From NCBI GenBank assembly GCA_965214485.1, contig CBDCBW010000003.1:1-64000 (forward strand): a stretch of 64,000 nt of DNA. Reading direction: 5' to 3'. Below are positions 42,683 to 51,761 of this stretch, piece after piece; the first letter of the stretch is position 1; each line of letters opens with the position of its first letter. A program made the translations under genes and the position numbers. Source of the stretch: JANQRZ01 sp965214485. GTDB taxonomy: Bacteria; Bacteroidota; Rhodothermia; Rhodothermales; JANQRZ01. The notes beneath the pieces are model-generated. The model worked only from the letters and a program-made list of their open reading frames with translations, ran no database searches and was not told where the DNA came from.

Positions 42683-44356
42683 TCACCGTCGCCAGAAGCC
42701 GGGGGCGAAGAGGACCAGGACGGTGAAGATCTCGAGCCGCCCGGCCATCATCAGGAGCGCCAGCACCCACTTCCCGACGGCCGGGACGTGGGTGTAGTTC
42801 TCCGTCGGCCCGAACGTCCCGAAGGCCGGGCCGACGTTGCCGACGCACGAGAGCGTCGAGGTGAACGCGCTCAGGAGGTCCAGCCCGATCACGCCCATCG
42901 CGAGCGTGCCCGCGCCGACGAGGCCGATGTAGAGCACGATGAACGAGAGCACGTTGCGCATGATGCCCTCGGGGACGACGCGGTGGTCGAGCCGGATCGG
43001 GAGGACGGCCTGCGGGTGGAGGAGCTGCTGCACCTCGCGGAACGAGTTCTTCAGGATCAGCAGCACGCGGACCACCTTCACCCCGCCGCCCGTCGAGCCG
43101 GCCATCCCGCCGACGAAGAAGAGCGCGAAGAGGACCCCCACCGCCAGGGGCGGCCAGAGCTCGTAGTCGGCCGTGCCGAAGCCCGTCGTGGTGGTGATGG
43201 CGACGGCCTGGAAGGCGGCGTAGCGGAGCGCGTCCCAGAACCCGTCGTACCGGACGACGGGCCGGCCCTCCCGAGGCCCTGCGGTCTCGCCGAGGCCCGC
43301 CCCGCCGCCCATCGCCTCGGCCCCCTCGCGCTCGCCCTGCTCGGTCGCCGTCTCGTCCGAGGCCACGCCGCCGGCCTCGCCGCCGGCCTCGCCTCGCGTG
43401 GCCTGGCCCACGACGACCTCGCCGTCGAGCGTGACCGGCGGCGGCACCACCGGCTGCGCCGGCTGCCACAGCGCGACCGTCATCAGGGCCGTCGCCCCCA
43501 GCGTCAGCGCGGTGTAGACCCGGAACTCCTGGCTCCTCCACGGCGCGGCGAAGTTGCCGTGGAGCACGGCGTAGTGGAGGGCGAAGTTCACCCCCGCGAT
43601 GAACATGAAGGCCGTGATGACCCAGTCGATGTAGGCCGAGCCGTACTGCCCGACCGAGCCGTTCTCGGTCGAGAACCCGCCCGTCGCCATCGTGGCGAAG
43701 GCGTGGTTGACCGAGTCGAAGAGGTCCATCGCCGGGAGCAGGAGCACGATCTGCACGAGGGTAATGCCGACGTAGATCGCCCACAACCGCTTGGCGGTTT
43801 CGCGGACGCGCGGGGTGAGCTTGTCGGCGCTCGGCCCGGGCACCTCGGCCTTGAAGAGCTGCATCCCGCCGATGCCGAGGATCGGGAGGATGGCGAGCGT
43901 GAGCACGACGACGCCCATCCCGCCGAGCCAGTGCGTCAGGCTGCGCCAGAAGAGGAAGCCGTTCGGGAGGGCCTCGATGGCGGGTGTGTCGGCCCCGCCG
44001 AGGATGGTGGCCCCCGTGGTGGTGAAGCCGCTCATCGTCTCGAAGAAGGCGTCGGTGTAGCTGTCGAGCACGCCGCCGAGCACGAACGGCAGCGCCCCGA
44101 CGAGCGAGAGCAGCAGCCACGCGAGCGCGACCACCGCGAAGCCTTCGCGGACGCGGAGGTCGTCCTCGGCGCGGGGCCGGAACGCCGCCCACGCCGCCCC
44201 CCCGAGGCCGCCGGCCACGAGCGCCGTCACGCCGAAGCTCCACCACGACGCCTCGCCGTAGAGCAGGCCGACCCCCATCGGGAGGACGAGCGCCCCGGCG
44301 AGCGCGACGAGCAGCGCGCCGAGCGTCCCGAGCACCGGGCGGAAGTGAACGATCAT
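42683..44356 (-). CDS. trkH: TrkH-type K+ uptake membrane subunit
   Basis: This 557-residue channel-like subunit has the four P-loop repeats. FFETMSGFTTTGATILGG (near 90-107), ATGGFSTENGSVG, TTTTGFGTADYELWP and LSCVGNVGPAFGTFGP are the pore segments with selectivity glycines. It is longer than the usual about 480 residues because of an Ala/Gly/Glu-rich insertion of about 65 residues (roughly 300-365) between PAQPVVPPPVTLDGEV and VVRYDGFWDALRY. It is downstream of trkA on the same strand, separated by a MITE-like element. The complex imports K+ for osmotic and pH balance. Confidence 0.93.
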   Translation of the reverse strand: MIVHFRPVLGTLGALLVALAGALVLPMGVGLLYGEASWWSFGVTALVAGGLGGAAWAAFRPRAEDDLRVREGFAVVALAWLLLSLVGALPFVLGGVLDSYTDAFFETMSGFTTTGATILGGADTPAIEALPNGFLFWRSLTHWLGGMGVVVLTLAILPILGIGGMQLFKAEVPGPSADKLTPRVRETAKRLWAIYVGITLVQIVLLLPAMDLFDSVNHAFATMATGGFSTENGSVGQYGSAYIDWVITAFMFIAGVNFALHYAVLHGNFAAPWRSQEFRVYTALTLGATALMTVALWQPAQPVVPPPVTLDGEVVVGQATRGEAGGEAGGVASDETATEQGEREGAEAMGGGAGLGETAGPREGRPVVRYDGFWDALRYAAFQAVAITTTTGFGTADYELWPPLAVGVLFALFFVGGMAGSTGGGVKVVRVLLILKNSFREVQQLLHPQAVLPIRLDHRVVPEGIMRNVLSFIVLYIGLVGAGTLAMGVIGLDLLSAFTSTLSCVGNVGPAFGTFGPTENYTHVPAVGKWVLALLMMAGRLEIFTVLVLFAPGFWRR

Positions 44357-44430
44357 GGAGGATGGGTTAGGGGCGAGCGGTCCGGTGTGTATACCACCTC
44401 CGTTTGACCCGCGCGTGATTGCTTAGGCGG

Positions 44431-44475
44431 CCCCTCCCCCCTCCCCACGGCGTAGGGAGAAGGATTGGGAGGGCC
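44431..44475. repeat. Family F-like G/C hairpin segment
   Basis: CCCTCCCCCCTCCCCACGGC followed by GTAGGGAGAAGGATTGGGAGGG resembles the inner part of the element at 18784-18866. Confidence 0.5.
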
Positions 44476-44514
44476 CGTTCGACCTGAGGCACTTCAGCCG
44501 GACGTGGTGTGAGA

Positions 44515-44728
44515 GTGGGTTCATGAACGATGCTTTGGGCTGCGAGCGGCTGTCGAGGCCGCCGCCTTCGTTGCGCTGCATCGCCGTAGCTAGCGCTACC
44601 CAGTAGAGTCGCTTCGCTCCTCAAAGCTTCGCTCCTCGAGGCTTCGCTCCTCGAGGCTTCGCTTTCGCGCGCCTCGGGGGCGGTCTCTTCGCTCGCTCTC
44701 GCCTCGCACATCCTATTCATGAACACAC
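44515..44728. mobile_element. MITE-like element with GTTCATGAAC termini, trkA-trkH gap
   Basis: Ends GTGGGTTCATGAAC (44515-44528) and ATTCATGAACACAC (44715-44728) are imperfect inverted repeats around a 214-bp non-coding unit. It holds direct repeats of CTCCTCGAGGCTTCG and the CTCGCCTCGCACATCC segment shared with 22260-22351 and, inverted, 59542-59624. There is no room for a transposase. The 451-bp gap between trkA and trkH contains no gene. Confidence 0.7.
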
Positions 44729-44807
44729 GCTGAGTGGTCGGTGGTGCGCGGTGGGAAGCGCCGTCGGCGGAGAGGGAAGCGCTCTACGACCCTCCCTCGG
44801 CCCACCC

Positions 44808-46196
44808 CTACCCGCTGGCCGCCTCGACCTGCCCGAAGAGGCCCTCGACCTGCCCGACCCGCTCCGAGAGCGCGAAGACCACCACCCGGTCGCCCGGGCC
44901 GATGCGCGTCGCGCCGGTGGCGATCTCGATGCGCTGCTCGTCCGACCCGACGACGACGGCGACGAGCATCCCTTTGGGGAGCTTCTGCTTCATCAGGGGG
45001 GCGCGCGTGATCGGCGCGCCGGGCCCGGCTTCGAGCTCGATGATCTCGGCGTCGAGGCCGAGCACGGTGGCGACGCTCGTGACGTGTTTGCCGCGCAGGA
45101 AGCGGAGGACCTCGCGGCTGATGGCGAGCTTCTGGCTGACGGCCGCGTCGAGGCCGATGGACTGCGAGATCGGGATGTAGGCGCTCTTCGAGAGCATCGC
45201 GACGGTCTTGCGCACGCCGAGGTGCTTCGCCATGAGGCAGCTCACGAGGTTCGACTCCTCGTCCGGCGTGACGGCCACGAAGGCGTCCATCTCGCCGATC
45301 CCCTCGACGGCGAGCAGGTCCATGTCCGTCGGGTCGCCGTGGATGACGAGGGTGCCTTCGAGCGCCTCGGCGAGGCGCTCGGCGGTCTCGCGGTCCGGCT
45401 CGATGAGCTTGACGCGGAGGCGGTGCCGCCGCGCGCCGGCCTCGGTGAGCTGCGCCGCGATCCGGGCGGCGACGTTGCTGCCGCCGAGGATCATGACGTG
45501 GTCGAGCCGCGCGCCGCTCTTGCCGAGGAGGTGCGCCACCTGCGGCACCTGCCCGCTCTCGACGAGCACGAACACCTGGTCGTTCTTCTGGATGCGCTCG
45601 CGCCCGCCGGGGATGAGGGTGCGCGCCCCCCGCACGATCCCGGCGATGCGGAACGTGAGGTGGTCGTTCGCCGCCGCGACCTCCTCGAGTGTGCACCCGA
45701 TGACCGGCGCGTCGGGCTCCATGCGGATACCGACGAGCTGGAGCCGCCCCCCGGCGAACTCGACGATGTCGGTCGCGGCGGCGCGGCGCAGGAGGGCAAC
45801 CGTTTCGGCGGCGGTGCTCTCCTCGGGGTGGATAATGAGGTCGAGGCCGAAGTCCTCCATCTTGAGGACGGCCTCGCCGCCGGAGAAGCCGTCGCCGCGG
45901 ACGCGGGCGATCGTCACCGGGTTGTCGCCGACGCGCTCGGCGAGCATCGAGGCGATGAGGTTGACCTCGTCCACGTCGGTCACGGCCACGAGGAGGTCCG
46001 CGTCGCGGATGCGGGCCTGGTTGAGGACGTGCGCCGAGGTGCCGCTGCCCCGGATCGCGAGGACGTCGAGCGAGTCGCGGATGTGGCTGATGCGCTCGGC
46101 GTCGGTGTCGATGACCGTCACGTCGTGGCGCTGGAGCGAGAGCATCCGGGCGACGTCGTAGCCCACGTCTCCGGCTCCGACGATGATGGCGCGCAT
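44808..46196 (-). CDS. trkA: TrkA, NAD-binding regulator of K+ transport
   Basis: This 462-residue cytosolic protein has two RCK halves. Each has a Rossmann TrkA-N domain (VGAGDVGYDVARMLSLQ near 5-21 and ILGGSNVAARIAAQL near 236-250) and a TrkA-C ligand-binding domain (IPGGRERIQKNDQVFVLVE, GDRVVVFAL). It gates TrkH in response to nucleotides. The length is standard for the duplicated form. It lies upstream of trkH. Confidence 0.94.
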   Translation of the reverse strand: MRAIIVGAGDVGYDVARMLSLQRHDVTVIDTDAERISHIRDSLDVLAIRGSGTSAHVLNQARIRDADLLVAVTDVDEVNLIASMLAERVGDNPVTIARVRGDGFSGGEAVLKMEDFGLDLIIHPEESTAAETVALLRRAAATDIVEFAGGRLQLVGIRMEPDAPVIGCTLEEVAAANDHLTFRIAGIVRGARTLIPGGRERIQKNDQVFVLVESGQVPQVAHLLGKSGARLDHVMILGGSNVAARIAAQLTEAGARRHRLRVKLIEPDRETAERLAEALEGTLVIHGDPTDMDLLAVEGIGEMDAFVAVTPDEESNLVSCLMAKHLGVRKTVAMLSKSAYIPISQSIGLDAAVSQKLAISREVLRFLRGKHVTSVATVLGLDAEIIELEAGPGAPITRAPLMKQKLPKGMLVAVVVGSDEQRIEIATGATRIGPGDRVVVFALSERVGQVEGLFGQVEAASG

Positions 46197-46309
46197 AGGG
46201 GTGGGGCGGGTGAGGGCGGGGAAAGTACGGACGGGTCGGGCGAGATAAAGGAGGAAGAGAGGGAAGAGAGGAGCAGGCGCCCCTCACGCTTTTCCCGCTC
46301 CCCCCTTTT

Positions 46310-49300
46310 CTATCTCTTCTCTCTTTCCATCTCTTCTTCCGCCAGCGGCAACCCGATGAAGAACGCCGTGCCGACGCCCGGCTCGGTCTCGAAGCTGATC
46401 TCGCCGCCGAGCTCCTCGACGGCCTTTTTGGTGATGGCGAGGCCCAGGCCCATGCCGCTGGTCTTGGTCGAGAAGTTGGGCTGGAAGACGCTGGCGCGGG
46501 CGTGCTCGGGGATGCCGGTGCCGGTGTCTCGGACGGCGCTCCACACCCAGGCTGCGCCGTTCTCCGTGCGCCGCTCGGTGCGCACCGTGACGGTGCCGCG
46601 CTCGTCCTGGGGCATGGCCTGGAGCGCGTTCTTGAGCAGGTTGATGTAGACCCGGCGCAGCTCCTCGCGGTCGGCCTCGACGGGGAGCGGCGCGGGGCTG
46701 AGGGCGAGTACGATCTCGGCGTGCGGCTCCTCGCCGAGGAGGGTCGCGGCCTCGCGCGCGACCTCGTTCAGGTCGAGCCGCTCGAGGTGGCGCTCGGGGA
46801 GGCGGGCGAAGGACGAGAACTCGTTGGCGATCCGCGTGAGCGCGTCGATCTGCTCGATGAGGGTGCCGGTGATCCGGTCGAGGAGGGTGCCGAAGCGGGC
46901 CTCCTTTTCCGTCTCGTCGGTCGAGGCCTGGTCGTGGTGGGCGCGGCGGAGGTGCTGCACCGAGAGCTTCATCGGGGTCAGCGGGTTCTTGATCTCGTGG
47001 GCGACCTGGCGGGCCATCTCGCGCCACGCGAGCTCGCGCTCCTGCTGGGCGAGGCGGCGGCGGCTCTCCTCGAGCTGGTGCCGCATCGCGTTGAAGGTCT
47101 CGATCACCTCGCCGACCTCGTCCCGGCTCTCGACCGGGATCGGCTCGCCCCCCTCGCCCGCGCCGACGGCGAGCAGCCCCTCGCGCAGCCGCCGGAAGGG
47201 CCGCGTCAGGTCGTTGGCCAGGAGCGTGGTGATGAAGAAGATGCCGACGAGCAGCAGCAGGAGCACGCCGAAGAGGTAGGCCACCATGCGCGCCTGCTCG
47301 GCCTCGATGGCGATCTGCTCGGGGAGCGTCGGGACGGCGATGACCGCGCCGGGGCGTCCGGTGGTGTCGGGGAGGGCCTCGTAGCCGGTGGTGTAGGTGA
47401 ACGTCCCGATGTGCTCCTCGGCGAAGGCGTAGCGCTCGCCGTCGACGAAGAGCGTCTCGTAGACCTCGACCGGCAGGCGGCGGTCGATGAGGCGCTGGCG
47501 GACGAGCTGGCTCCGGCTGCTCGCCACGAGGTCCGCCCCCCGGTAGAGGTTGACGTCGAGGCCGAGGCGGGGGCCGACGACGTCCGGGCGCGCGCGGTCG
47601 AGCAGCCGGTAGAACGGCACCGGGCCGGCGGGCGCGCGGCCCCCGGCGGCCTCGGTGTAGAGCGCATCCTCGACGCGGGCCAGCCGCCGCTTGAGGCGCT
47701 CCTCGACGGCCTCGCGGTTCTGGGTCACCACCACGTCCTGCCCGATCAGCCCCGTCAGCGCGATCGAGACGACGCCGACGAAGAGGAAGCGGTTGAGCAC
47801 GCGGTCGCGGAGCCGGCTGCGGCGGGCCTCGACCCCGGCGCGCCGCCGCAGCGCGGCGCTGGCGGCGTAGGCCCCGAGGGCGAGCACGAGCGCCGGCAGC
47901 AGGAGGCGCAGGTAGAAGTACAGGTGGTCGTAGACCACGACCCCGGGTTCGCGCACCGCGACGACGCGCTCGGTGCCCGGCCCCTTGCGGTAGTAGACGC
48001 GGGCCGGCTCGCTGCCGACCTGCTCGCTGCGCCACACGGCCTCGCGGTCGCGGAGGGCCGCACTCACGGCCGGGGGCAGGCGGAAGCGCCCGTAGTCGTC
48101 CCCCCGCGTGCGGACGAGGACCCCGTCGCGGAACTCGGCAAAGTCCAGCTCGCTCTCGACGACGCCGGCGAGGCCGGCCGGCACGAGCACGCGCGGGAAC
48201 GGCGTCTCGGAGACGTAGCGCGCCGGCTTCGGCTCGGCGCGGGCCGTGACCCAGCCGAGCACGGCCCCGTCGCGGTCCCGCCGCACCGGCCCGATGCCGG
48301 CGTAGCGGAACTTGCCGCCCTCCGCCGCCGGCTCGCGCTCGACGACGAAGCCCGGCGCGGTGTCGGCGGTGTAGCGGCGGCGCAGCGTGCGGAACGAGAG
48401 CGGGTCGTCCGGCGCGCCCCGGGCGACGCCGAAGACCTCGGGCGAGGCCCCCGGCGGCGGCACCTCCCGGTGGTGCCCGAGGGTGTCGCCGCCGGGGCTC
48501 AGGAACGCGAGGCCCACGGTGTAGTCCGCGAGGGCGGCCAGCAGCGAGCCGGTGACCAGGTCCGTAGCCAGCGAGTCGAACTGCGGCGCACGCCCGGAGA
48601 CCGGCCGGCGCACGAGGAGGGCCTCGCGGACGCTGCCCGACGCCCGGGCGTCGAGCAGCACCCCTTCGAGGGCGAAGGCCACGCGGGCGTCCTCGCCGTC
48701 GGCGAACTCCTCGGCCAGGTCCTCGATGCGCGCGCGCTGCTTGTCCTGCGCGGCCCCGTAGAGCACCGGGTACGTCAGCCCCGCCAGGACGAGCGCGCCG
48801 AAGGACGCGCCGCGCAGCGTGAGCGGCACCGTCCGCACCTCCGGCCTGCGCTCGAGCCACCACGCCCCGGCCCCGCCTGCGGCGAAGCAGAGCGCCGCGC
48901 TCCACCACGGAAGCAGCGCGCCGGTATCGGTCGTCCCGTAGCCCAGCCCGAGCACCACGGCGGAGACCACCATCCCCCCAACGAACCGACCGGTCCCCCG
49001 GACCCGCACCAGCACGCCGATCCCGGTGAGGAGGCTCACCACCGCGAAGGCCATCATCAGAAAAGCCCCGAAGACGGGCAGGATGAGGCCCTGCGGCAGC
49101 GGACCCGTGCGGTCGAAGTAGGGCAGCGTCGCGTCGAGCACGGCGCGGTGCACGAGCACGGCGAAGACGGCGAGCACGGTGAGGCTCAGCACGGCCCCCA
49201 GCGCCGCCGCCGCCGCCCAGCCCAGGCCCACGCGCCCCGCCGACGCCTCGGCGCGCTCCGTGCGCCGCCGCACGTGCAGCACCCGGACGGCGAAGCGGAG

Positions 49301-50437
49301 CCACACCGCGCCGAAGACCAGCGCGAAGAGCGCCGTGACGACCAGCTCTCCGACCGACCCGAGCACGCCGCCGCCCACGCCGGAGGCGAGGTAGACGGGG
49401 TCGAACACCGCGAGGCCGCTCCCCGCCCCCTCGACCTGCCGCCCCGCCTCCGAAAACCAGCGCGCCGGAACGCCGAGCGCGAGCAGGAGATAGCGCCCCC
49501 CCCACCACGCGGCCCCGAGGCCGAGCAGAGCGCCGCCCACCGGCCCCCACGCCCGGGCCGCGCCCGCTCGCGAGCGCACGGCGCGGCGCGCGAGGTGCTC
49601 GGCGACGAGCCACCCTCCGGCGAGCCCCCACCCGGCGAGCAGCACCACCCAAAAGGCAACCACGTCGTCTACCTCCCGGCGCGCCGCCGCCTGCAACGTC
49701 GCCACCGAAGGCGTCGGGATAGCGACGTGCGCCAGCACCGCCCCGTCGCGGCCGTACACGGGGTAGGACTCGCGCGCGGGGGAGGACTCGCCGGCCTCCA
49801 GCGGCGGAAGGTCGGGGCCAAACTCGATCTCGAAAGGAATGCCAACCTCAGCCTGCCACTCGGAGGCGAGGTCGAAGTCGCGGAGGTAGCGGTTGCGGAT
49901 CGGGACGCGCGCGCCGAGGAGCCGCACGAGCCGCACGGCCCCGAGCACCCGCCCGCCCTCGCGGACCGGGAGCCAGAGGGCCAGCCCCCAGCGGAGCGCC
50001 CCGTCGCGGGCGATCCCGGTTTGCACCTCGCTCAGGAACCGCGTAGTCCGCGTAGCCGAGCCGAGCGGGAAGCTCGGCCCGTTCCACGCCACGAGGTCGG
50101 GTGCCGGCGTGTACAGCTCGGCGCTCAGGCCCTCCGGGAGTTCGAGCGCGGCGAACCGCTCGATGACCGCCTCGCGGGCCGCCGGGTCCGACGGGGCACG
50201 GAGCACCCCCAGCGCCGCCGGGTCCCGAGCCAGCGCCTCGGCGCGGCGCAGCAGGTCGCCTTCGAGCGCGCCGAGCTTCTGCTCGATGACCCCAAAGGCG
50301 CGGGCGACCGTCGCGGACTGCGCCTCGGCACCCTGCGCGGCGAGCTGCTCCGCGCGCCACGCCCGCAGCGCCAGCGTCCCCACCAGCGCCAGGGTCAGGA
50401 AAGCGGCAACGACCGCGTACCGCGCGAAGGTTCGCAT
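46310..50437 (-). CDS. Very large multi-pass sensor histidine kinase (NtrY-like core)
   Basis: This 1375-residue protein starts with a transmembrane helix (about 8-25) and an extracytoplasmic sensor region to about 255. Six to seven further helices lie between about 265 and 570. A second sensor region (about 575-840), two helices (about 845-910), a third exposed region and a final helix follow. Then come a HAMP domain (LTRPFRRLREGLLAVGAGEG), HisKA with His in VAHEIKNPLTPMKL, and HATPase_c (INLLKNALQAMP, DTGTGIPEHA, GMGLGLAITKK). No response regulator is adjacent, so the partner is unknown. It is about twice the size of usual NtrY kinases. Confidence 0.85.
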   Translation of the reverse strand: MRTFARYAVVAAFLTLALVGTLALRAWRAEQLAAQGAEAQSATVARAFGVIEQKLGALEGDLLRRAEALARDPAALGVLRAPSDPAAREAVIERFAALELPEGLSAELYTPAPDLVAWNGPSFPLGSATRTTRFLSEVQTGIARDGALRWGLALWLPVREGGRVLGAVRLVRLLGARVPIRNRYLRDFDLASEWQAEVGIPFEIEFGPDLPPLEAGESSPARESYPVYGRDGAVLAHVAIPTPSVATLQAAARREVDDVVAFWVVLLAGWGLAGGWLVAEHLARRAVRSRAGAARAWGPVGGALLGLGAAWWGGRYLLLALGVPARWFSEAGRQVEGAGSGLAVFDPVYLASGVGGGVLGSVGELVVTALFALVFGAVWLRFAVRVLHVRRRTERAEASAGRVGLGWAAAAALGAVLSLTVLAVFAVLVHRAVLDATLPYFDRTGPLPQGLILPVFGAFLMMAFAVVSLLTGIGVLVRVRGTGRFVGGMVVSAVVLGLGYGTTDTGALLPWWSAALCFAAGGAGAWWLERRPEVRTVPLTLRGASFGALVLAGLTYPVLYGAAQDKQRARIEDLAEEFADGEDARVAFALEGVLLDARASGSVREALLVRRPVSGRAPQFDSLATDLVTGSLLAALADYTVGLAFLSPGGDTLGHHREVPPPGASPEVFGVARGAPDDPLSFRTLRRRYTADTAPGFVVEREPAAEGGKFRYAGIGPVRRDRDGAVLGWVTARAEPKPARYVSETPFPRVLVPAGLAGVVESELDFAEFRDGVLVRTRGDDYGRFRLPPAVSAALRDREAVWRSEQVGSEPARVYYRKGPGTERVVAVREPGVVVYDHLYFYLRLLLPALVLALGAYAASAALRRRAGVEARRSRLRDRVLNRFLFVGVVSIALTGLIGQDVVVTQNREAVEERLKRRLARVEDALYTEAAGGRAPAGPVPFYRLLDRARPDVVGPRLGLDVNLYRGADLVASSRSQLVRQRLIDRRLPVEVYETLFVDGERYAFAEEHIGTFTYTTGYEALPDTTGRPGAVIAVPTLPEQIAIEAEQARMVAYLFGVLLLLLVGIFFITTLLANDLTRPFRRLREGLLAVGAGEGGEPIPVESRDEVGEVIETFNAMRHQLEESRRRLAQQERELAWREMARQVAHEIKNPLTPMKLSVQHLRRAHHDQASTDETEKEARFGTLLDRITGTLIEQIDALTRIANEFSSFARLPERHLERLDLNEVAREAATLLGEEPHAEIVLALSPAPLPVEADREELRRVYINLLKNALQAMPQDERGTVTVRTERRTENGAAWVWSAVRDTGTGIPEHARASVFQPNFSTKTSGMGLGLAITKKAVEELGGEISFETEPGVGTAFFIGLPLAEEEMEREKR

Positions 50438-50525
50438 GAACGGGAGAGGGAGGACGGGGCGCGCGGACGGCGCGCAGCAGTGCGACCCGGTCAAGGTACG
50501 CCTCGCCCTCCGGCCCCGAGCCGCG

Positions 50526-50972
50526 CTACCGGCTGCCGCGGTCGATGCGGATCGCCCGGAGCTGCCAGCCCGAGCCGCGCGCGCGCAGCCGCACCGAGAC
50601 CCCGATGGGCTTCGCCCCGCCGTCGATCACCCAGTACCGCCCGATCATCGAGCGGCGGTCCTCGGCCAGCACCTCCTGCTCGAACACGACCTGCTTCGGC
50701 GGGTAGCGCCGGAAGAAGTCCCCGAGCACCAGCTCAGCCTGCGCGCGGCTGTACGACGCCCCCTTCCCGAAGATGACCAGGTCTACGCGGTTCGCCGAGC
50801 CTTCGAGGAGCATTCTGGCATCGGCGGCGCGGAACGCCTGCTCGATCCGCAGCAGCGCCGTCGAGTCGGCCTGCGCATACGCGCCTCCGGAGCCCGTCCC
50901 GGCTGAGGGGACGCCGCCGAACAGACTCAAAGCCAGAAGAAGGGCGAGCACCGTGGAGCCCAGGGTTCGCAT
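50526..50972 (-). CDS. DUF4783 domain protein, exported
   Basis: This 148-residue protein starts MRTLGSTVLALLLALSLFGG, a signal peptide, and then matches the DUF4783 pattern of Bacteroidota: RIEQAFRAADARMLLEGS, VDLVIFGKGASYSRAQAELVLGDFF and RRYPPKQVVFE. The fold is probably NTF2-like and the function is unknown. The ATG at 50972 puts the hydrophobic segment first; an ATG at 50996 is also in frame. The histidine kinase gene lies 88 bases downstream. Confidence 0.78.
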   Translation of the reverse strand: MRTLGSTVLALLLALSLFGGVPSAGTGSGGAYAQADSTALLRIEQAFRAADARMLLEGSANRVDLVIFGKGASYSRAQAELVLGDFFRRYPPKQVVFEQEVLAEDRRSMIGRYWVIDGGAKPIGVSVRLRARGSGWQLRAIRIDRGSR

Positions 50973-51360
50973 GGAGAGCGGGGAGCGCGCACCCATCGGG
51001 GGGGACCCGTCGGGGGAGGGAGCACAGACGAAAGATAGGGGTCTCCGACGAACCGTGCGCGGAGCGAAACACCCAACGCCGCGGCAAAAAGCAGTCCAAC
51101 CGCCCTCTCACACTCCAGAACACCCCAGGTCCGCTATAGGGGGCTCCCCGATGCCCCGCTCCAGCCAAGCGCGGTCCTCGATTTGCTACAGCGAGGCTCC
51201 GCCCTGGGTGGCCCTTAGCCCAGGGGGGTCTCGTCCTCTCGGCGGTCGGAGGTGGGTCTTCTTGGGGAGTCTGCTACTTTCGTCGTTGGGTCATGGTGGA
51301 GGCTAAGCCACCTGAACCTTATCTGGGTCAGCCCCTTTCCCGACGGCCGTCCCGTTCGCA
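50973..51360. other. Gap with a hairpin but no gene
   Basis: The segment upstream of the DUF4783 gene contains CCCTGGG/CCCAGGG (about 51203-51226), a 7-bp hairpin. No convincing coding sequence or RNA gene is seen before the pseudogene fragment. Confidence 0.35.
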
Positions 51361-51660
51361 GGCGACCTCAGCCTCCACTCCTCGCACGCCGACCCGGACC
51401 AGAACGCCGACCGGCTGATGATCCCGCTCACGCCGGCTCCCGACGCGCGGTGGTCGCCGTTCTGCTCGTACTACGCGATCCGCCGTCCGGCCGACCCGTC
51501 GCGCGGGGCGGGCCTCCACATGCTCGCCGAGTTTGCCGAGTTGTGAGAGCAGATGCTCCGCCGCGCCTGGGACGACGGCTTCGCCTCGGTCTACTTCGAC
51601 CCGCTCGACGTGATGCGCGACGCCGAGACCGCCGCCGTCTTCGAGGTGATAACGGGGTGA
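51361..51660 (+). pseudogene. Broken gene fragment with an in-frame stop
   Basis: One frame gives GDLSLHSSHADPDQNADRL...FCSYYAIRRPADPSRGAGLHM and LAEFAEL, then a TGA at 51544-51546. It resumes with EQMLRRAWDDGFASVYFDPLD and ends at TGA 51658-51660. Codon usage matches local genes on both sides of the stop. There is no plausible start codon or preceding signal. I do not recognise the family. It looks like the remnant of a longer gene whose 5' part is lost. Confidence 0.5.
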
Positions 51661-51761
51661 ACCGGACCTAGGCGACAGGAGGCTCGAAGGTACCTCCCGC
51701 TCGAGCCGGCATCCGTCTGTTCGTACAGGCTTCACCGGAGCGCTTCGCCGGAGCGAGGCGG

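Noticed and set aside
46502..50776. Very long open frame on the plus strand opposite the histidine kinase
   Set aside because: It is the antisense of a clear kinase gene; the residues are Arg/Gly/Ala/Glu-rich with no domain, as expected from third-position G/C bias.
51203..51226. tRNA or riboswitch-like hairpin
   Set aside because: A single 7-bp stem with no cloverleaf or known aptamer features; insufficient for an RNA gene call.
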